In this document: in pieces, positions 34,848 to 45,183 of the stretch
How positions within the stretch are numbered: position 1 is the first letter of the stretch
Layout of the letters: the number at the start of each line of letters is the position of its first letter
Source of the DNA: JAGQPD01 sp020426865
Lineage (GTDB): Bacteria; Planctomycetota; Planctomycetia; Pirellulales; Pirellulaceae
Reading direction: 5' to 3'
NCBI GenBank assembly: GCA_041399065.1
Contig: JAWKTN010000004.1
Span: 62,001 to 126,000 of the forward strand
DNA: 64,000 nucleotides
Notes under the pieces: model-generated
What the model was told of the DNA's origin: nothing
Seen by the model: only the letters and a program-made list of their open reading frames with translations
Database searches by the model: none
Made by a program: the position numbers and the translations under genes

Positions 34848-37800
34848 TTAAAAGTTTGCCGTCCAAGTACCGCAATTCGCATCTATCAACGCCTTGGCTC
34901 CCAACCCCAAGTTCGGAAATGGATCGGGCCACGGGTCGAGAAACCCCTGCGGGTACCCTTTATTTACAATTTGACAGACTCGCACACCCACCCGACATCC
35001 AAATATTTCGCAACACGCACTAAAAAAATTAGCCTTGACGTGAATGCCGACCAATTGCCCCTGCCGTGTCTCTCGATAATCCGGGCTCCGGGTCTTGTAA
35101 AGATAAGTTATAGCATATAGCTCAAATGAATTGCACGTACCACCTTGGCGGCAAGTGAGCGGACATCTCCACCTCTGAGAAATCGATTTATCTCCGGTTG
35201 TAACGCCATGTGTGCACCCTAGCGGTCCAAGTTCATTAAAGCTCACAGAATAATCGGTTAGCGTGTTGAATTCTTTCCAATGTCGTGCTTGGAGCTCGAT
35301 GTTTAGCGAAGCATTACCTTCGGTGCATGACGGACTCGATCCACTAGTCGAACGGACATCCGCCGATGCGAACAAACTCCCTATAATCTCCTTCATATCC
35401 ACTACCATCTCCCCGTTTACATTGTCGACCGGATCAACGTAATCGGCAAACGCCGATGCCCCACACAACGATATCTCTGGCTGACTAGAAAACGTCGCGA
35501 CAAGGCCAAAAGGATCAACCGCCCGGACGACCATCGAACGTACCATTTCGTACAAGTTCATTGATTGCGCTGCGTACCCGTTCGCATCCCTTGTACCAAA
35601 TTGTCCTGCACAAGTGTGATAGTATCGGTTTCGAAAATAATAGAGTTTAGTTTCGCTGTCGAATCTTCGAGCGGTGAATAGAAAGGGATTTGCCACGTCG
35701 CTTTCACTATTAGCGTCGGGTGTGAAATCATCGTCAAGGATTGCTGCCTCGCCGTACGGATAGTAACTGTACCGCTCTAGCTCGGCCCCCGTTTCATCCA
35801 CTAGGGCTACCATATTCCAATTGGCATCCTGGAGTCCGTAATACCGGGTATCGAGCGTGCCGTTGCTGTCCGAATCCCGGTCGCCGAGCACCAAGTCGTC
35901 AACATATCGAGAACCCCACACGTATTGTACTCGAGCGCTACTGCTCGTGCCAACTCGCTCCTCCAAACACTGCCACCGATCCGTGTAATAAAAATGTCTC
36001 GTCTCCGAAGTCACCTTCACGATGCGGCGATTTACGGCATCGTACTGATACGTCCCTGCATCACTCCACGAGCCTGGCGTACCGCTTGTATAGTCTCGTT
36101 CCTCGACTTTTACGAGCCGATTCCACGCATCCCACGTATAGCGGTGTTCGGTCCCATCCGTGCTGCTTTCAGCGCCCGGTTTTGGACCAGTCGCCATGTT
36201 GCCAGCGACATCGAACGTCGGATCCAGCCAATTCGCACCCGTAGTAGCGCTAATTGCCGTAATCTCGTTTGCCGTATTGGCAGTTCGAGACTGATTAAGC
36301 GACGTCGTGCCACTTGCCTTCTCGACATACCCGCTCCAGTTCCCGAGCGGGTCAAGTGTCCAGTCGGCTTCCTCACTTGGTGTCCCAGAAATCCCTGACG
36401 TTCCATAGTCCCCCCGGTCAAACCCAACGAGACGATTGACATCATCGTACGTGTACGCCTCGTCAAGGTTCTCTCCCTCGCACGCCGCTGCCAAGTCAAG
36501 CTTGTAAAGCCGATTGCTTGCTCGGTCGTATCCGTACTGTAAGTGCACCAAGTCTGTTGTGGGACACGATGAACTGCTGTAGGCAGTTTTCACCCAAAGC
36601 AGATCAATTGTCCTTCCAAACCGGTCCCACATCGCATAGCTATTGTCACTATCGATGTCGGCTCCCAAAAAGACGTCTGCTTCCTCGTAGTGCACCTTCG
36701 CAAACACTTGAAATCCCAGATAATCGTAACTCACGAGAACTTGCCCCGGACTTCCGCTACTATCTTCCTGAATGGCATCCAATCGCGCGATACTGTCTGC
36801 GATACTTCCAGAAGACCCGTATGTGTAATGCACTTTCCGTCCGTTTGGATAGGTGATCATCGTTGGACGCATCCCCTTGGTAAGTTCCCCACCACCATCG
36901 CTTGACTCGTCATAGGTGTAGGTCACATACGGAGTGCTTCCGTCCTTTATCCCCTCGTGCTCCTGGTACTCTTTGGTAAGTAGATTAAGTCCGTTGTATT
37001 CGCGCACGATTTGATTCACGATATTTGTGCTAAGCGTTTGCGTTGCGTGGTCATAGCTTGTGACCTTTTCCACGTTGCCGCGTACATCGTACACAGTTTC
37101 AATGCGAAGTACTGCGTTGTCCACACCGGAGCCAACCGTTGTGATTTTGTCGCGAAGCAATCTTCCAAGCTTGTCATACTCGTACGTGTGGACGGTCCCG
37201 TTTTGGTCCTTTTTCTCAATCACCTCCCCAGCACGGTTGTACTTGAACTCCACCCGGTCGTAGATGCCGTCGGTACCATTGCTTGTGAGGCTTGCTGGAT
37301 CATCCGAGTCGGGATAGATTTCTGCGCGAAGCAGGTCGTTTCGATAGATGACGGGTGTGATGCCACCAGTTGCAGTACCGTAGACATAGGTTGTCACCTG
37401 GTCATCGCTCGATGACTTTTGTTTTGCCGTTAATGTCGATACTTTACCGTCAGCTGTGTACGTGGTCTCCACCGTGATGTCTTCGTCGTTTCCACCCGTG
37501 GTTGGGTCACCATCCGTGTAGTTCTGAATCGCCTTGGTCACACGTCCCGCGTCGTCAAAGGTCGTCCGATCCTCTCTGTCTTTCGGGTCAATTGACTTCC
37601 ACGCCATGCCAGAGTCGTCAAATTCTGTTTCAGAGACGAGCACTGTGTCACTTCTCGATGGAACCGTTCCAGAACGGGTAAACGATGTGCTATCGCTTCC
37701 TTGATTGCCGTAGGCAGCAACTGCCATCTGTCGCCCAACACCATCTGGGTAAACCGCCGTGTAGTTTACTCGGGCACTCGTTCCAGCAATGAGGCTTCCC

Positions 37801-40580
37801 GTGGTACTGGTATCATCATGATATCGCTGAAGCACTTTACTCTGAATTACGTTTCCCGCAGCATCATACGTCGTTTCAGTCTGCTCAAGAATCGTGTCTC
37901 CGGTAAGTGTTCCCGCATCCGCGTAAGATGTCTCATCCACATCGAAGCCGCGGTAAACCTTGGTTTGACGGTCTGCGCCATCGTATTCGTATTTCGTAAA
38001 GAGTTCGCTTCCACCTGCTTGCTCCTTCATCACATGTTCGCAGCAGTCATACCAGGTGTTGTCGGTTAAGTGGTCGCCCACGGTGCCGGAATTCACTTCG
38101 TAGCGCACGCGCTGGTAGACTCGCCCCCGCGTGTCATACTTAATGTCCGCGCGACTTAGCAACGTATCGGCACCACTTGCCGCCTCCTCATACGACTCCT
38201 GCCTCGTGATTCGTCCTAAATTGTCAAGCGTGACGAGGTTGTACACGATGCGACTACTGTTGTCGGGTGGATAGACCGTTTTCTCGCGCCGATTCCGCCA
38301 GTCGTACGTAAAGCTCGTCGCCCTCGTTACCGACGCATCGACCTGAACTGTTTGTTCGGTAAGATTTCCATCGCCACCGTCCACTCCATCGTCGTATTCA
38401 TACGACATCACTTTCACCATGTTGTTCGATCCGCCAGAGCCGTCCGGGTCGTCATCGGTTGCCCCCGTGTCATTGGTCCCCACCCATTCTGAGACCACAT
38501 TCGAACGAGCGTCAAACACACTCCGAAAGATCGTGCCCCCAGGTGTTTCTCGACGAATCACACGGTTCATGTCGTCATAGTCAAAGTCAGTTTGGTTATA
38601 GTTGTTAGACGCGCCCTCGGTTCCAGGACCACTCGATGGAATATCGTGGTAAACTTTCATCGATGTCAACTGACCAGCGTCGCTGTATTCGTTCACCTTC
38701 CACCGACAATACGTCGATTGAGCAATTGATTCACTAATCGTCACCAATGTGTTTGTCGTGCTTCGCACCGCCTGGATCTCTTCTTCCAACCGGCCATCCT
38801 TATCCAACTTCATAATCGAGACCGGATTTACCAAATGAATCGTTCCGGATGTCCCGCTTCCTTCGCGAAATCCCCGTGAGCGACGAACTTCTGTTCCGTC
38901 GTTCTTATAGACGGTCCACTGGGCCTGCCGCACGCTCGTTGCCGTTCCGCTTAGGTCAATGGTATGCACCGGACCTAAAGCTTGCGTTACCCGTCCGAAG
39001 TCATCGAGCTCATAGTCGCTTATCAGATGCAAGCCGTTGCCACTTGCGGTGGTCCATCCACTTGGCTTATTTGAAAAATCACTCGTTTGCGTGGTGTCAA
39101 CATCTTTGATCTGCTTGACAAGCCCGCCAAGCACGTCGTCATACTCGTAGTAGTCAATGCAGCCTCCTCCACACATGTGCCACGTGCGATGACCGGAAGT
39201 GTCAAACACATCCACGATCGAATCGGTCGAATTGGCACCGTTTTCAGCAGTTGGAACCGCTGGGAGCGTGGTTGTAACTTGTGATACCTGGTGCGTGCCG
39301 CTATGAAACGTGTAGGCATAGGTCGTCGATACCGAATCGCTTCCGCCACTGGCATCACTTCGGTAGATTTTCTCCTCACCCACCGGGTACGTCGAAAAGC
39401 TGTTTGCCGTGTTCTTGATGTACTTGTATTCTCGAAGCTTGATCTCACTCCCACTACTTCCCTGCTTGATCTTCTCATACTGCACGTATCCAGCCGCCCC
39501 ACCCGCTGTACTGGAGGTGGCAGTTGTTGTTGAGTAGTAGTCCGTCACGTAAATCACGCCAGCACTCGTCTTTAACGACACGCCCAGGTCGGCATTGGTG
39601 TCGTTGTAGCTAGTGACCGCTGACGGCATCGCGTGCTGCGTGCGTTTGCCTGAGCTATTGTAGACGTAGTAGTCGACCCACGAATCAGTTCCTGATATGA
39701 GCTCTCTTAAGAGCACCTGCCCCACGTAGTTCGTGTAGACTTTTTGCTGGTCACCGTTGGGCATCGTCTCAACTGTCTTTTGCTTCCAGTTGTTGTAGCC
39801 GTCCGAGTGACCACTTGTCGTGTAGCTAAAAGTCGTCGAAAGTGTCGCTCCGTCGTTTTCTTCCTTTGTTACGCGCTGCGAACTATCGTACTCAAAGTAG
39901 TGCGAAGAATATGGCTTTAGCTGTGCGTCGGTTAAATTCGTTGGCGTCACCGATCGGTCGAGCCCCTCGTTGCTCACGACCATCTTCAGTCCATACTGGT
40001 AGCCGGTACCACCCGCGGAATCCTTGTAGTATCGGTAGTACGTGTACCTTTCCGTCCCCCACGCGGACCCCGTCCACTCCTGCCGTGTCGCAAACTCCAA
40101 GTCCCCCAGGTTTCCATGCGATGTCGTGCCATCGTAGTACGAATATTGGCAACGAGCCACGTTCTCCCAGGAACCGGCTCCTTCCTTTCTCCGACATAAA
40201 ACCTCTTCCAACTCCCCTTCGTTGTCATCCGTGGAACCGAGATACGTATAAAGAAACGACTCGGTCGTACTCCCCGATGTCCGGGTTACCTCCTCAATCT
40301 TTCCATCCGTGTTGTAGGTGAAGCTAACCGTGGCTCCCCCGCGAGAGGTGATCGACTTAAGCAGCCCCTCGTTGGTTTGCGAAAAGTCGTAAAACGTATA
40401 CACGCTTCCGTCTGGGCGACAAAGGATTAGCTCATTGGTACCAACGACCAATTCTTCCTTGATGCCGTGGCGACCTACGTACCCAAGACTTCCCTCGTCA
40501 TCAAACCAAAACGCATCCTGCGGGCTCATCACCGCGGCAACGACGCTCCCGTCCCCATTGACGTCCTTCAAGTACATCAC
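34848..40580 (-). CDS. RHS-repeat protein, main part
   Basis: 1910-residue RHS protein. Dozens of YD-type repeats are visible (FSYTTSGHSDGYNNW, FTYDWRNRREKTVYPPDNS, YEYDKLGRLLRDKI). Near the C-terminus is the RHS-associated core: YSYYPYGEAAI, then NPFLFTARRFDSETKLYYFR with RYYHTCAGQFGTRD. Beyond it is a unique tip of about 190 residues with around 13 cysteines, unlike the core, as in polymorphic toxins where the tip is the effector. RHS repeats form a shell around the tip. The true start is upstream in another frame (40590-41019); the GTG at 40578-40580 is only where this frame opens. Base composition is richer in A/T-ending codons than the EPS genes. Confidence 0.85.
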   Translation of the reverse strand: MMYLKDVNGDGSVVAAVMSPQDAFWFDDEGSLGYVGRHGIKEELVVGTNELILCRPDGSVYTFYDFSQTNEGLLKSITSRGGATVSFTYNTDGKIEEVTRTSGSTTESFLYTYLGSTDDNEGELEEVLCRRKEGAGSWENVARCQYSYYDGTTSHGNLGDLEFATRQEWTGSAWGTERYTYYRYYKDSAGGTGYQYGLKMVVSNEGLDRSVTPTNLTDAQLKPYSSHYFEYDSSQRVTKEENDGATLSTTFSYTTSGHSDGYNNWKQKTVETMPNGDQQKVYTNYVGQVLLRELISGTDSWVDYYVYNSSGKRTQHAMPSAVTSYNDTNADLGVSLKTSAGVIYVTDYYSTTTATSSTAGGAAGYVQYEKIKQGSSGSEIKLREYKYIKNTANSFSTYPVGEEKIYRSDASGGSDSVSTTYAYTFHSGTHQVSQVTTTLPAVPTAENGANSTDSIVDVFDTSGHRTWHMCGGGCIDYYEYDDVLGGLVKQIKDVDTTQTSDFSNKPSGWTTASGNGLHLISDYELDDFGRVTQALGPVHTIDLSGTATSVRQAQWTVYKNDGTEVRRSRGFREGSGTSGTIHLVNPVSIMKLDKDGRLEEEIQAVRSTTNTLVTISESIAQSTYCRWKVNEYSDAGQLTSMKVYHDIPSSGPGTEGASNNYNQTDFDYDDMNRVIRRETPGGTIFRSVFDARSNVVSEWVGTNDTGATDDDPDGSGGSNNMVKVMSYEYDDGVDGGDGNLTEQTVQVDASVTRATSFTYDWRNRREKTVYPPDNSSRIVYNLVTLDNLGRITRQESYEEAASGADTLLSRADIKYDTRGRVYQRVRYEVNSGTVGDHLTDNTWYDCCEHVMKEQAGGSELFTKYEYDGADRQTKVYRGFDVDETSYADAGTLTGDTILEQTETTYDAAGNVIQSKVLQRYHDDTSTTGSLIAGTSARVNYTAVYPDGVGRQMAVAAYGNQGSDSTSFTRSGTVPSRSDTVLVSETEFDDSGMAWKSIDPKDREDRTTFDDAGRVTKAIQNYTDGDPTTGGNDEDITVETTYTADGKVSTLTAKQKSSSDDQVTTYVYGTATGGITPVIYRNDLLRAEIYPDSDDPASLTSNGTDGIYDRVEFKYNRAGEVIEKKDQNGTVHTYEYDKLGRLLRDKITTVGSGVDNAVLRIETVYDVRGNVEKVTSYDHATQTLSTNIVNQIVREYNGLNLLTKEYQEHEGIKDGSTPYVTYTYDESSDGGGELTKGMRPTMITYPNGRKVHYTYGSSGSIADSIARLDAIQEDSSGSPGQVLVSYDYLGFQVFAKVHYEEADVFLGADIDSDNSYAMWDRFGRTIDLLWVKTAYSSSSCPTTDLVHLQYGYDRASNRLYKLDLAAACEGENLDEAYTYDDVNRLVGFDRGDYGTSGISGTPSEEADWTLDPLGNWSGYVEKASGTTSLNQSRTANTANEITAISATTGANWLDPTFDVAGNMATGPKPGAESSTDGTEHRYTWDAWNRLVKVEERDYTSGTPGSWSDAGTYQYDAVNRRIVKVTSETRHFYYTDRWQCLEERVGTSSSARVQYVWGSRYVDDLVLGDRDSDSNGTLDTRYYGLQDANWNMVALVDETGAELERYSYYPYGEAAILDDDFTPDANSESDVANPFLFTARRFDSETKLYYFRNRYYHTCAGQFGTRDANGYAAQSMNLYEMVRSMVVRAVDPFGLVATFSSQPEISLCGASAFADYVDPVDNVNGEMVVDMKEIIGSLFASADVRSTSGSSPSCTEGNASLNIELQARHWKEFNTLTDYSVSFNELGPLGCTHGVTTGDKSISQRWRCPLTCRQGGTCNSFELYAITYLYKTRSPDYRETRQGQLVGIHVKANFFSACCEIFGCRVGVRVCQIVNKGYPQGFLDPWPDPFPNLGLGAKALIDANCGTWTANF

Positions 40581-40589
40581 CGCTGGCAG

Positions 40590-41019
40590 GAAGCCAGTTG
40601 TTCCCGTTGTTGAGACAACCGTTCTGGTCCATCTGATTCATGAACGACCGGCGATGCGACCACGGCATGCCAACACCGCTGCTGGAGATGTCTGTCTCAG
40701 ACAGCACCATCCCACCATTGAAGTACCGGATGGGGCGACAACTCGAACCAAGGGAACAATCGTGAATTTGATAACCCGAACTCGACAGATCGTCGCAAGT
40801 TCCACCGCTTGTCGATTCCGATGACTGCGAAAGTACCGCCATTTCGTCCGGGGTTGGAAACGTGCTGCTACCGCCACTGCTCGCTGGCATGATGATGCTC
40901 CCATTAAAGGTTTGCGCGTGTAGCCTGCGCGCATCGTGAGCGCAGTTTGAGCCGTACTTGAAAATGGCACTACACCAAGATCTGCCGCCTGTTCCGTGGG
41001 CGGCGGATTTGAATGTCAA
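40590..41019 (-). pseudogene. RHS protein, 5' part before frameshift
   Basis: The upstream minus-strand frame encodes RPIRYFNGGMVLSETDISSS and VGMPWSHRRSFMNQMDQNG, the opening segment typical of planctomycete RHS proteins, then NNGNNWLPA at about 40595. There the sense moves to the +1 frame (LPAVMYLKDVNGDGS), the frame of 34848-40580. A one-base insertion or two-base loss, or a sequencing error, separates the two. A possible ATG lies at about 40890; no signal peptide is seen, so the N-terminus may be lost. 41020-41374 holds no gene I can support. Confidence 0.7.
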
Positions 41020-41374
41020 CGTGTTCTCTTTGCGTCACGCCTGTGACACAACGTGCGTCATGTGTTCCAATGTAGCGAGTCAGGTTCTCGTTACAACAGT
41101 TTTTTCCTGGGTGTCTTTTGCAACATCGTTTCGACAAACCACCGCGGAGTTACCTTGCTTGTCACTCTGAGACCACCAATCATTCTCGTCTCGACTCGGT
41201 GATCACAGAACAGGCGATGAGGTAGTGTCTTCTACCGCTCCCTCAGACGTCGTCGACGCTGGCTCACCGCTAGCACCGCGAGTCTCGACTACGAGCCTTG
41301 GATGGCAGCTCTCTCTATGATCCGATCCAGGCCCAGGTGCCGACTTCACCCGCTTGCGGGCCCTGGCTGGCAGT

Positions 41375-41412
41375 CTTGATTGCTTATGATAAAATTTGTT
41401 ATCTTAATCAAG
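41375..41412. promoter_or_regulatory. Interrupted dyad before integrase gene
   Basis: CTTGATT (41375-41381) and GATAA (41388-41392) pair with TTATC (41399-41403) and AATCAAG (41406-41412), ending three bases before the ATG at 41415. The AT-rich sequence stands out in GC-rich surroundings. It could be an operator or leader hairpin of the recombinase, or a recombination site arm. Confidence 0.35.
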
Positions 41413-41414
41413 CT

Positions 41415-42555
41415 ATGAGCAAAAAGCCCACCGTCACACCCATCGAGGAGGTCGCCAAAATGGTCGCCCAAGGTACGCTCGTCCCCGCTGGCACCCCCCA
41501 GGAAATCGACCAGGAACGGATGCCGCCCATCCTCGCCGATCATGCCACCTCGAGGGTCCGCTCCAAAGTTGACAGGTTTTACCTCTCGGTCGCCCAGATC
41601 TTCGAAATGTGGGTCCAGCGGAGAACCAGTCCCCACACGCAGCGGGCCTACCGGCAAGATGTGATGTCGCTCGTCGAGCACTTGAAACTCACCTGGCCCG
41701 ACGATGCCATGATCCTGCTTCAGGTCTCCGTCGGCGAAATCTCCGCTTGGCGTGATTCGCTCACCAAAGCGGGGGCTGCTCCGAAGACACTCAATCGCCG
41801 CGTCTCCTCGGTCTCGAGCTTCTACAAGTATCTTCAAGGGGTGGCCGCCGAGCTGCGACTCCCGATCGTTGTCCCCAATCCCGCTCACGCCCAATTCATC
41901 GCTCGGGCCTCGACCGACCCCGTCCAGCCAACACAAGCCCTCTCAGCGACCCGCGCACGGCAATTGATGGGACTGCCCAAGGGAGATTCGGTGATCGCGT
42001 ACCGCGATCGGGCGTTGATCCGGTTCTTTCTCTATTCGGGAGTGCGGATTGGCACCGCGTGTCGTGTAAAAGTCTCGGACTTCCATCATGTCGACGAAGA
42101 GGCCACCGTAAAACTCAATGAAAAAGGGAGCCAGCGACGCACGATTGGCCTCCACTTCGCCGCCGCTGAAGCGATCGACGCCTATATCAAGAAGGCCGAA
42201 ATCAAGAGCGGGGCCCGCTTTCGGCCTCGTTCCGGCCCCCGGTCGCACCATCTCGCCAACCGCCGCATGAGCGAGACCGCCATGTACCTGCTCGTGCAGG
42301 GATACCTGGAAATGCTCCCTGGAAGCATTGGTGGCGAGGGAAGAAGACGACCCTTTATGCACCGAGGAGCCCAATCGCTGTATCTACACCCCCCACTCGT
42401 TTCGCGCCACCACCGCCACTTTACTGCTTGACGCCGGAGTGGATATCGCCAAAGTCCAGGAACTTTTGGGGCACAAACATGTGACGACAACGCAAATCTA
42501 CGACAAGCGGCGGCGGACCACCAAAGAATCGGCAAGCCATGATGTGCCCATCTAA
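41415..42555 (+). pseudogene. Tyrosine recombinase, frameshifted
   Basis: Site-specific recombinase with an N-terminal SAM-like domain (SPHTQRAYRQDVMSLVEHL) and a catalytic domain. Catalytic Arg is in YSGVRIGTACRVKVSDF, Lys in NEKGSQRRTIGL, and the HxxR box in TPHSFRATTATLLLDAGVDI; then LLGHKHVTTTQIYDKR supplies His and the nucleophile Tyr. The first frame fails after LPGS (about 42325), where the sense jumps to +1 (LVAREEDDPL) and continues to 42555. All catalytic residues are present once rejoined, giving about 380 residues. The ATG at 41415 begins MSKKPTVTPIEEV; the longer ORF from 41298 has no family sequence. Confidence 0.85.
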
Positions 42556-42675
42556 ACTGATTCGGTTCACATGTATGACCTCACCGAGACCGCCTAGCCG
42601 CAGATGGCGGTTCGTCGTAGCTTGGCCTGCTATCTGCCAATCCGTGGGTCGTTTTCCGTGATAATCTCCTCATCT

Positions 42676-43314
42676 TTACCGGGACACCAAACAACTATCT
42701 CGGTATTGTCGTGGATCCAAGCAAGTGTCATATGTTGCACGGTCAATCTTGATCCAGTCCGTACTGTTTATCCCTCGGCGATTCTTCGTTGTTGGGCTAG
42801 TGGGAAAGGCACTCGCAATCTTAATCCATCGACCCTGTTCTTTGGCCGTGATACGGACATCGTCGGCTGCCTCTGATAAGTCTTGATCTTGACTGAAGAC
42901 CAGCGCCACATCGTAGGCATTCTTATGCGCTAGGCGGGTGATGTCCAGCGCAAGACGCACGTCGATCCCTTTTTCCTCGCCAACAAGAATAGCGTGCGTC
43001 GAACCATCGGGCAGTCGAAACTGCTTATTTCGATATCGTAAAGGACGCGAATAGGTGACGATCCCGGCCCGCGACATCGCCAGAAGTTTCGCGCTCCAGA
43101 ATCGGTGCCACTTGGGGTTGTCGCCAGCATCCGGAATCCCCGTGTAGAAACGGATTTGAACGAGCTGCCAGCCAGTTTGTTGCGACGCAATGGCGGTCGC
43201 CAGTTTCGCAGGATCGTAATTGGGGGTCCGATGACCGAACGCCTCGCGGCCAGCGTGAAACAGATTCTGGCCGTCAATAAAGGCAACAGTGCGTTTGACC
43301 TTTGGTTCCGTCAT
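42676..43314 (-). CDS. NYN-domain protein (PIN-like, LabA/DUF88)
   Basis: 212-residue protein of the NYN/DUF88 group, predicted metal-dependent ribonucleases of the PIN-like fold. The expected acidic residues are seen in TVAFIDGQNLFHAG (Asp), GEEKGIDVRLALDI (Glu/Asp) and ALVFSQDQDLSEAADDV (two Asp). The start at 43312-43314 (MTEPKVKRTVAFID) matches the family. It lies between two broken tyrosine recombinases on the opposite strand, so it may be cargo of the same former element, with a defence or RNA-processing role inferred only from the fold. Confidence 0.85.
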   Translation of the reverse strand: MTEPKVKRTVAFIDGQNLFHAGREAFGHRTPNYDPAKLATAIASQQTGWQLVQIRFYTGIPDAGDNPKWHRFWSAKLLAMSRAGIVTYSRPLRYRNKQFRLPDGSTHAILVGEEKGIDVRLALDITRLAHKNAYDVALVFSQDQDLSEAADDVRITAKEQGRWIKIASAFPTSPTTKNRRGINSTDWIKIDRATYDTCLDPRQYRDSCLVSR

Positions 43315-43619
43315 GCCAAAAAATAACCCCGCCCGGGCCAAAAGGCAAGTCGAGCGGGGAGCAAATAAGTATCTGAATTATCGGCTGTAATCTCGCAATT
43401 GTCAAGGATCATTCAGCCATGCGATGGTTTCCAACTTTGGCGCCAAGCCCTGAAACGTGATAGATTGTGTACCTCGTGTTTTCGCTCTCACCGGACAATC
43501 ACGTACCACCTACACGTACTTCCCGATAGTTGATTTCCCGTCCAACAATCGCTCCCCTGGTTGGCTTGCCGCGGACAAAGGTCATGTTGTCATAAGATCC
43601 GTTTCGCTGGAGAACCGCC

Positions 43620-44399
43620 ATGGATGCACCCGCCAAGTACCTTGCCACCCCCCAAGCGGGGATGGTCGCCCTCGATTTCGTAACCGAGCCCAAAGGTGAT
43701 GACTCGATCCTCTTCTGGGCCAAACGCTATTGGGAGGCCGAGGTCGACGGTTCTCCCGAAGGGACGCAGCGGGCCAAGCGAGCGGACCTCCAGCTCTTCC
43801 TCTCCTACTTCTCGACCGTGGTCGGCTCCGATCACGTCGACTACTGGACCCCGAGTGTCTCCAAAGGGTTTTGCAGCTGGCTCGACAAACCCGCCCCCGC
43901 CAAGCCGTCGCGGTCGCACCAAGAAAGATATGCCCCCAGCTCCATCAACCGGATGCTCGCCACCATTCGGCATTTTGCCAAGTACATCGAAAGCTCTCGC
44001 CGTTTTGAGGCGGGGCCCCCGATGAAGAATGTCAAGGACCTGGACCTCCTCACCCCCGTCTGGAAGGGACTCTCGGAGCTGGAGCTCATGCGGCTTCGAG
44101 CCGCGTTGGACCAGGTCACGCAATTGGCCGGTCGCAAACAACAGATGCCCCTTCGCAATCGGGCCGTGTTTATCCTGGGCCTCGATACGGCCCTTCGAGC
44201 CTTTGAAATTGCCACACTCAACTACGACCAGTACCAAGGCAAATACCTCAAGCGAGTCAAAGGAAAGGCCAGCATCTACGCCGATGTCTACCTCTCGGCG
44301 GATGCTCGCCGTGAGCTCGACCAGTACATTACCCAGGAACGTGGCACCCAGCCAGGGACGTTGTTTGTCACCAATCGCGGCGGTCGGATGTCACGCTGA
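43620..44399 (+). pseudogene. Tyrosine recombinase, C-terminally truncated
   Basis: 259 residues with an N-terminal core-binding domain (LQLFLSYFSTVVGSDHVDYW, SSINRMLATIRHFAKYIESS) and the first half of the catalytic domain: LGLDTALRAFEIATLNYDQY with the first Arg and KGKASIYADVYLS with the Lys. The ORF ends after TNRGGRMSR at 44399. The HxxR, His and Tyr boxes are missing and I find none downstream in any frame, so the enzyme is inactive. The opening (LFWAKRYWEAEVDGS) differs from the recombinase at 41415, so these are two different enzymes, not a duplication. Confidence 0.82.
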
Positions 44400-45008
44400 C
44401 GCAGGTTACGGTGCCGCGCATTCGTGCATTTTCTCGGCCCGTGCAACTGCGCGAGGTGAAGCCCACCTCGGTCAGTCGGCGTCGGTCCGTCGTGCAGGCC
44501 AATGGACAAACCCCAGCGGCTCGAAGAATCGCCATCAAATTGACTGCTGGTCCAACTGGCCAACGAACTCCGGCCCCGACCAGCCTGAACGGCACAATAT
44601 GGACGTGTTCTGACTCAGTTGGTTGCCATGTTATAGGGCATTTGGGGTAGCTCCCTTCGCCCCTTCGGTCGAAAAGACCGATCGCACAATCCAGTACATG
44701 ACGCGGTGCCTGTGACTGGCCAAGCGATCTACAAGGCCGAGACGAGTTCGTGCCGGAGCTTCCCCGAGGCCACAGGTGACGGAATGCTGGCAATGCCGAA
44801 GTGCAACATACAGATCCACTCGCCGGCGGACTTGCTTACGGAAATTTTTCAGCACACTCCTCCTACGAGCTCGCATCCGATTCGTTCGCAGATTGAGTGA
44901 TGTGTCTGTTCATTGGCCCTGCGTTTTGGCCTTGTGTTTAGGCCCGGCAGTATTTCGGCCGCAAGCGCAGGCAATCCCGGAATTGTCGAAGATCGCTGTT
45001 TTCAGAAA
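44400..45008. other. Spacer between truncated recombinase and tRNA
   Basis: No gene that I can support. Short ORFs on both strands are basic and unconvincing. No second copy of the tRNA 3' end, as expected for an integration site, was found here. Confidence 0.5.
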
Positions 45009-45090
45009 TGGGGATGACAGGAATCGAACCTGCACTTCTTTCGAAACTAGATCCTAAATCTAGCGCGTCTGCCAGTTCCGCCACATCCCC
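45009..45090 (-). tRNA. tRNA-Leu (UAG)
   Basis: Read on the minus strand, the acceptor stem GGGGATG (5') pairs with CATCCCC (3') and A is the discriminator base. The anticodon stem CTAGA/TCTAG encloses loop TTTAGGA, giving anticodon UAG (Leu, CUA codon). The T-arm reads GCAGGTTCGATTCCTGT, and a class II variable arm of about 13 nt is present. CCA is not encoded. Two broken integrases upstream suggest it may have served as an integration target. Confidence 0.93.
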
Positions 45091-45183
45091 GGATGTTGGC
45101 ATTGGGGTCGCTGGGGAAACTTTCCGGGTCGATTGCATCGGGAAGTGTGCATCGGGAAGTCTCCCCCTTACCTGCGGTTATTG

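Noticed and set aside
45009..45033. tRNA 3' end as attachment site of an island
   Set aside because: I looked for a second copy of the last 20 bases within the window and found none, so an att pair cannot be claimed.
44938..45138. 66-codon ORF across the tRNA-Leu gene
   Set aside because: The ORF is a by-product of the tRNA sequence (AELADALDLGSSFE is translated tRNA).
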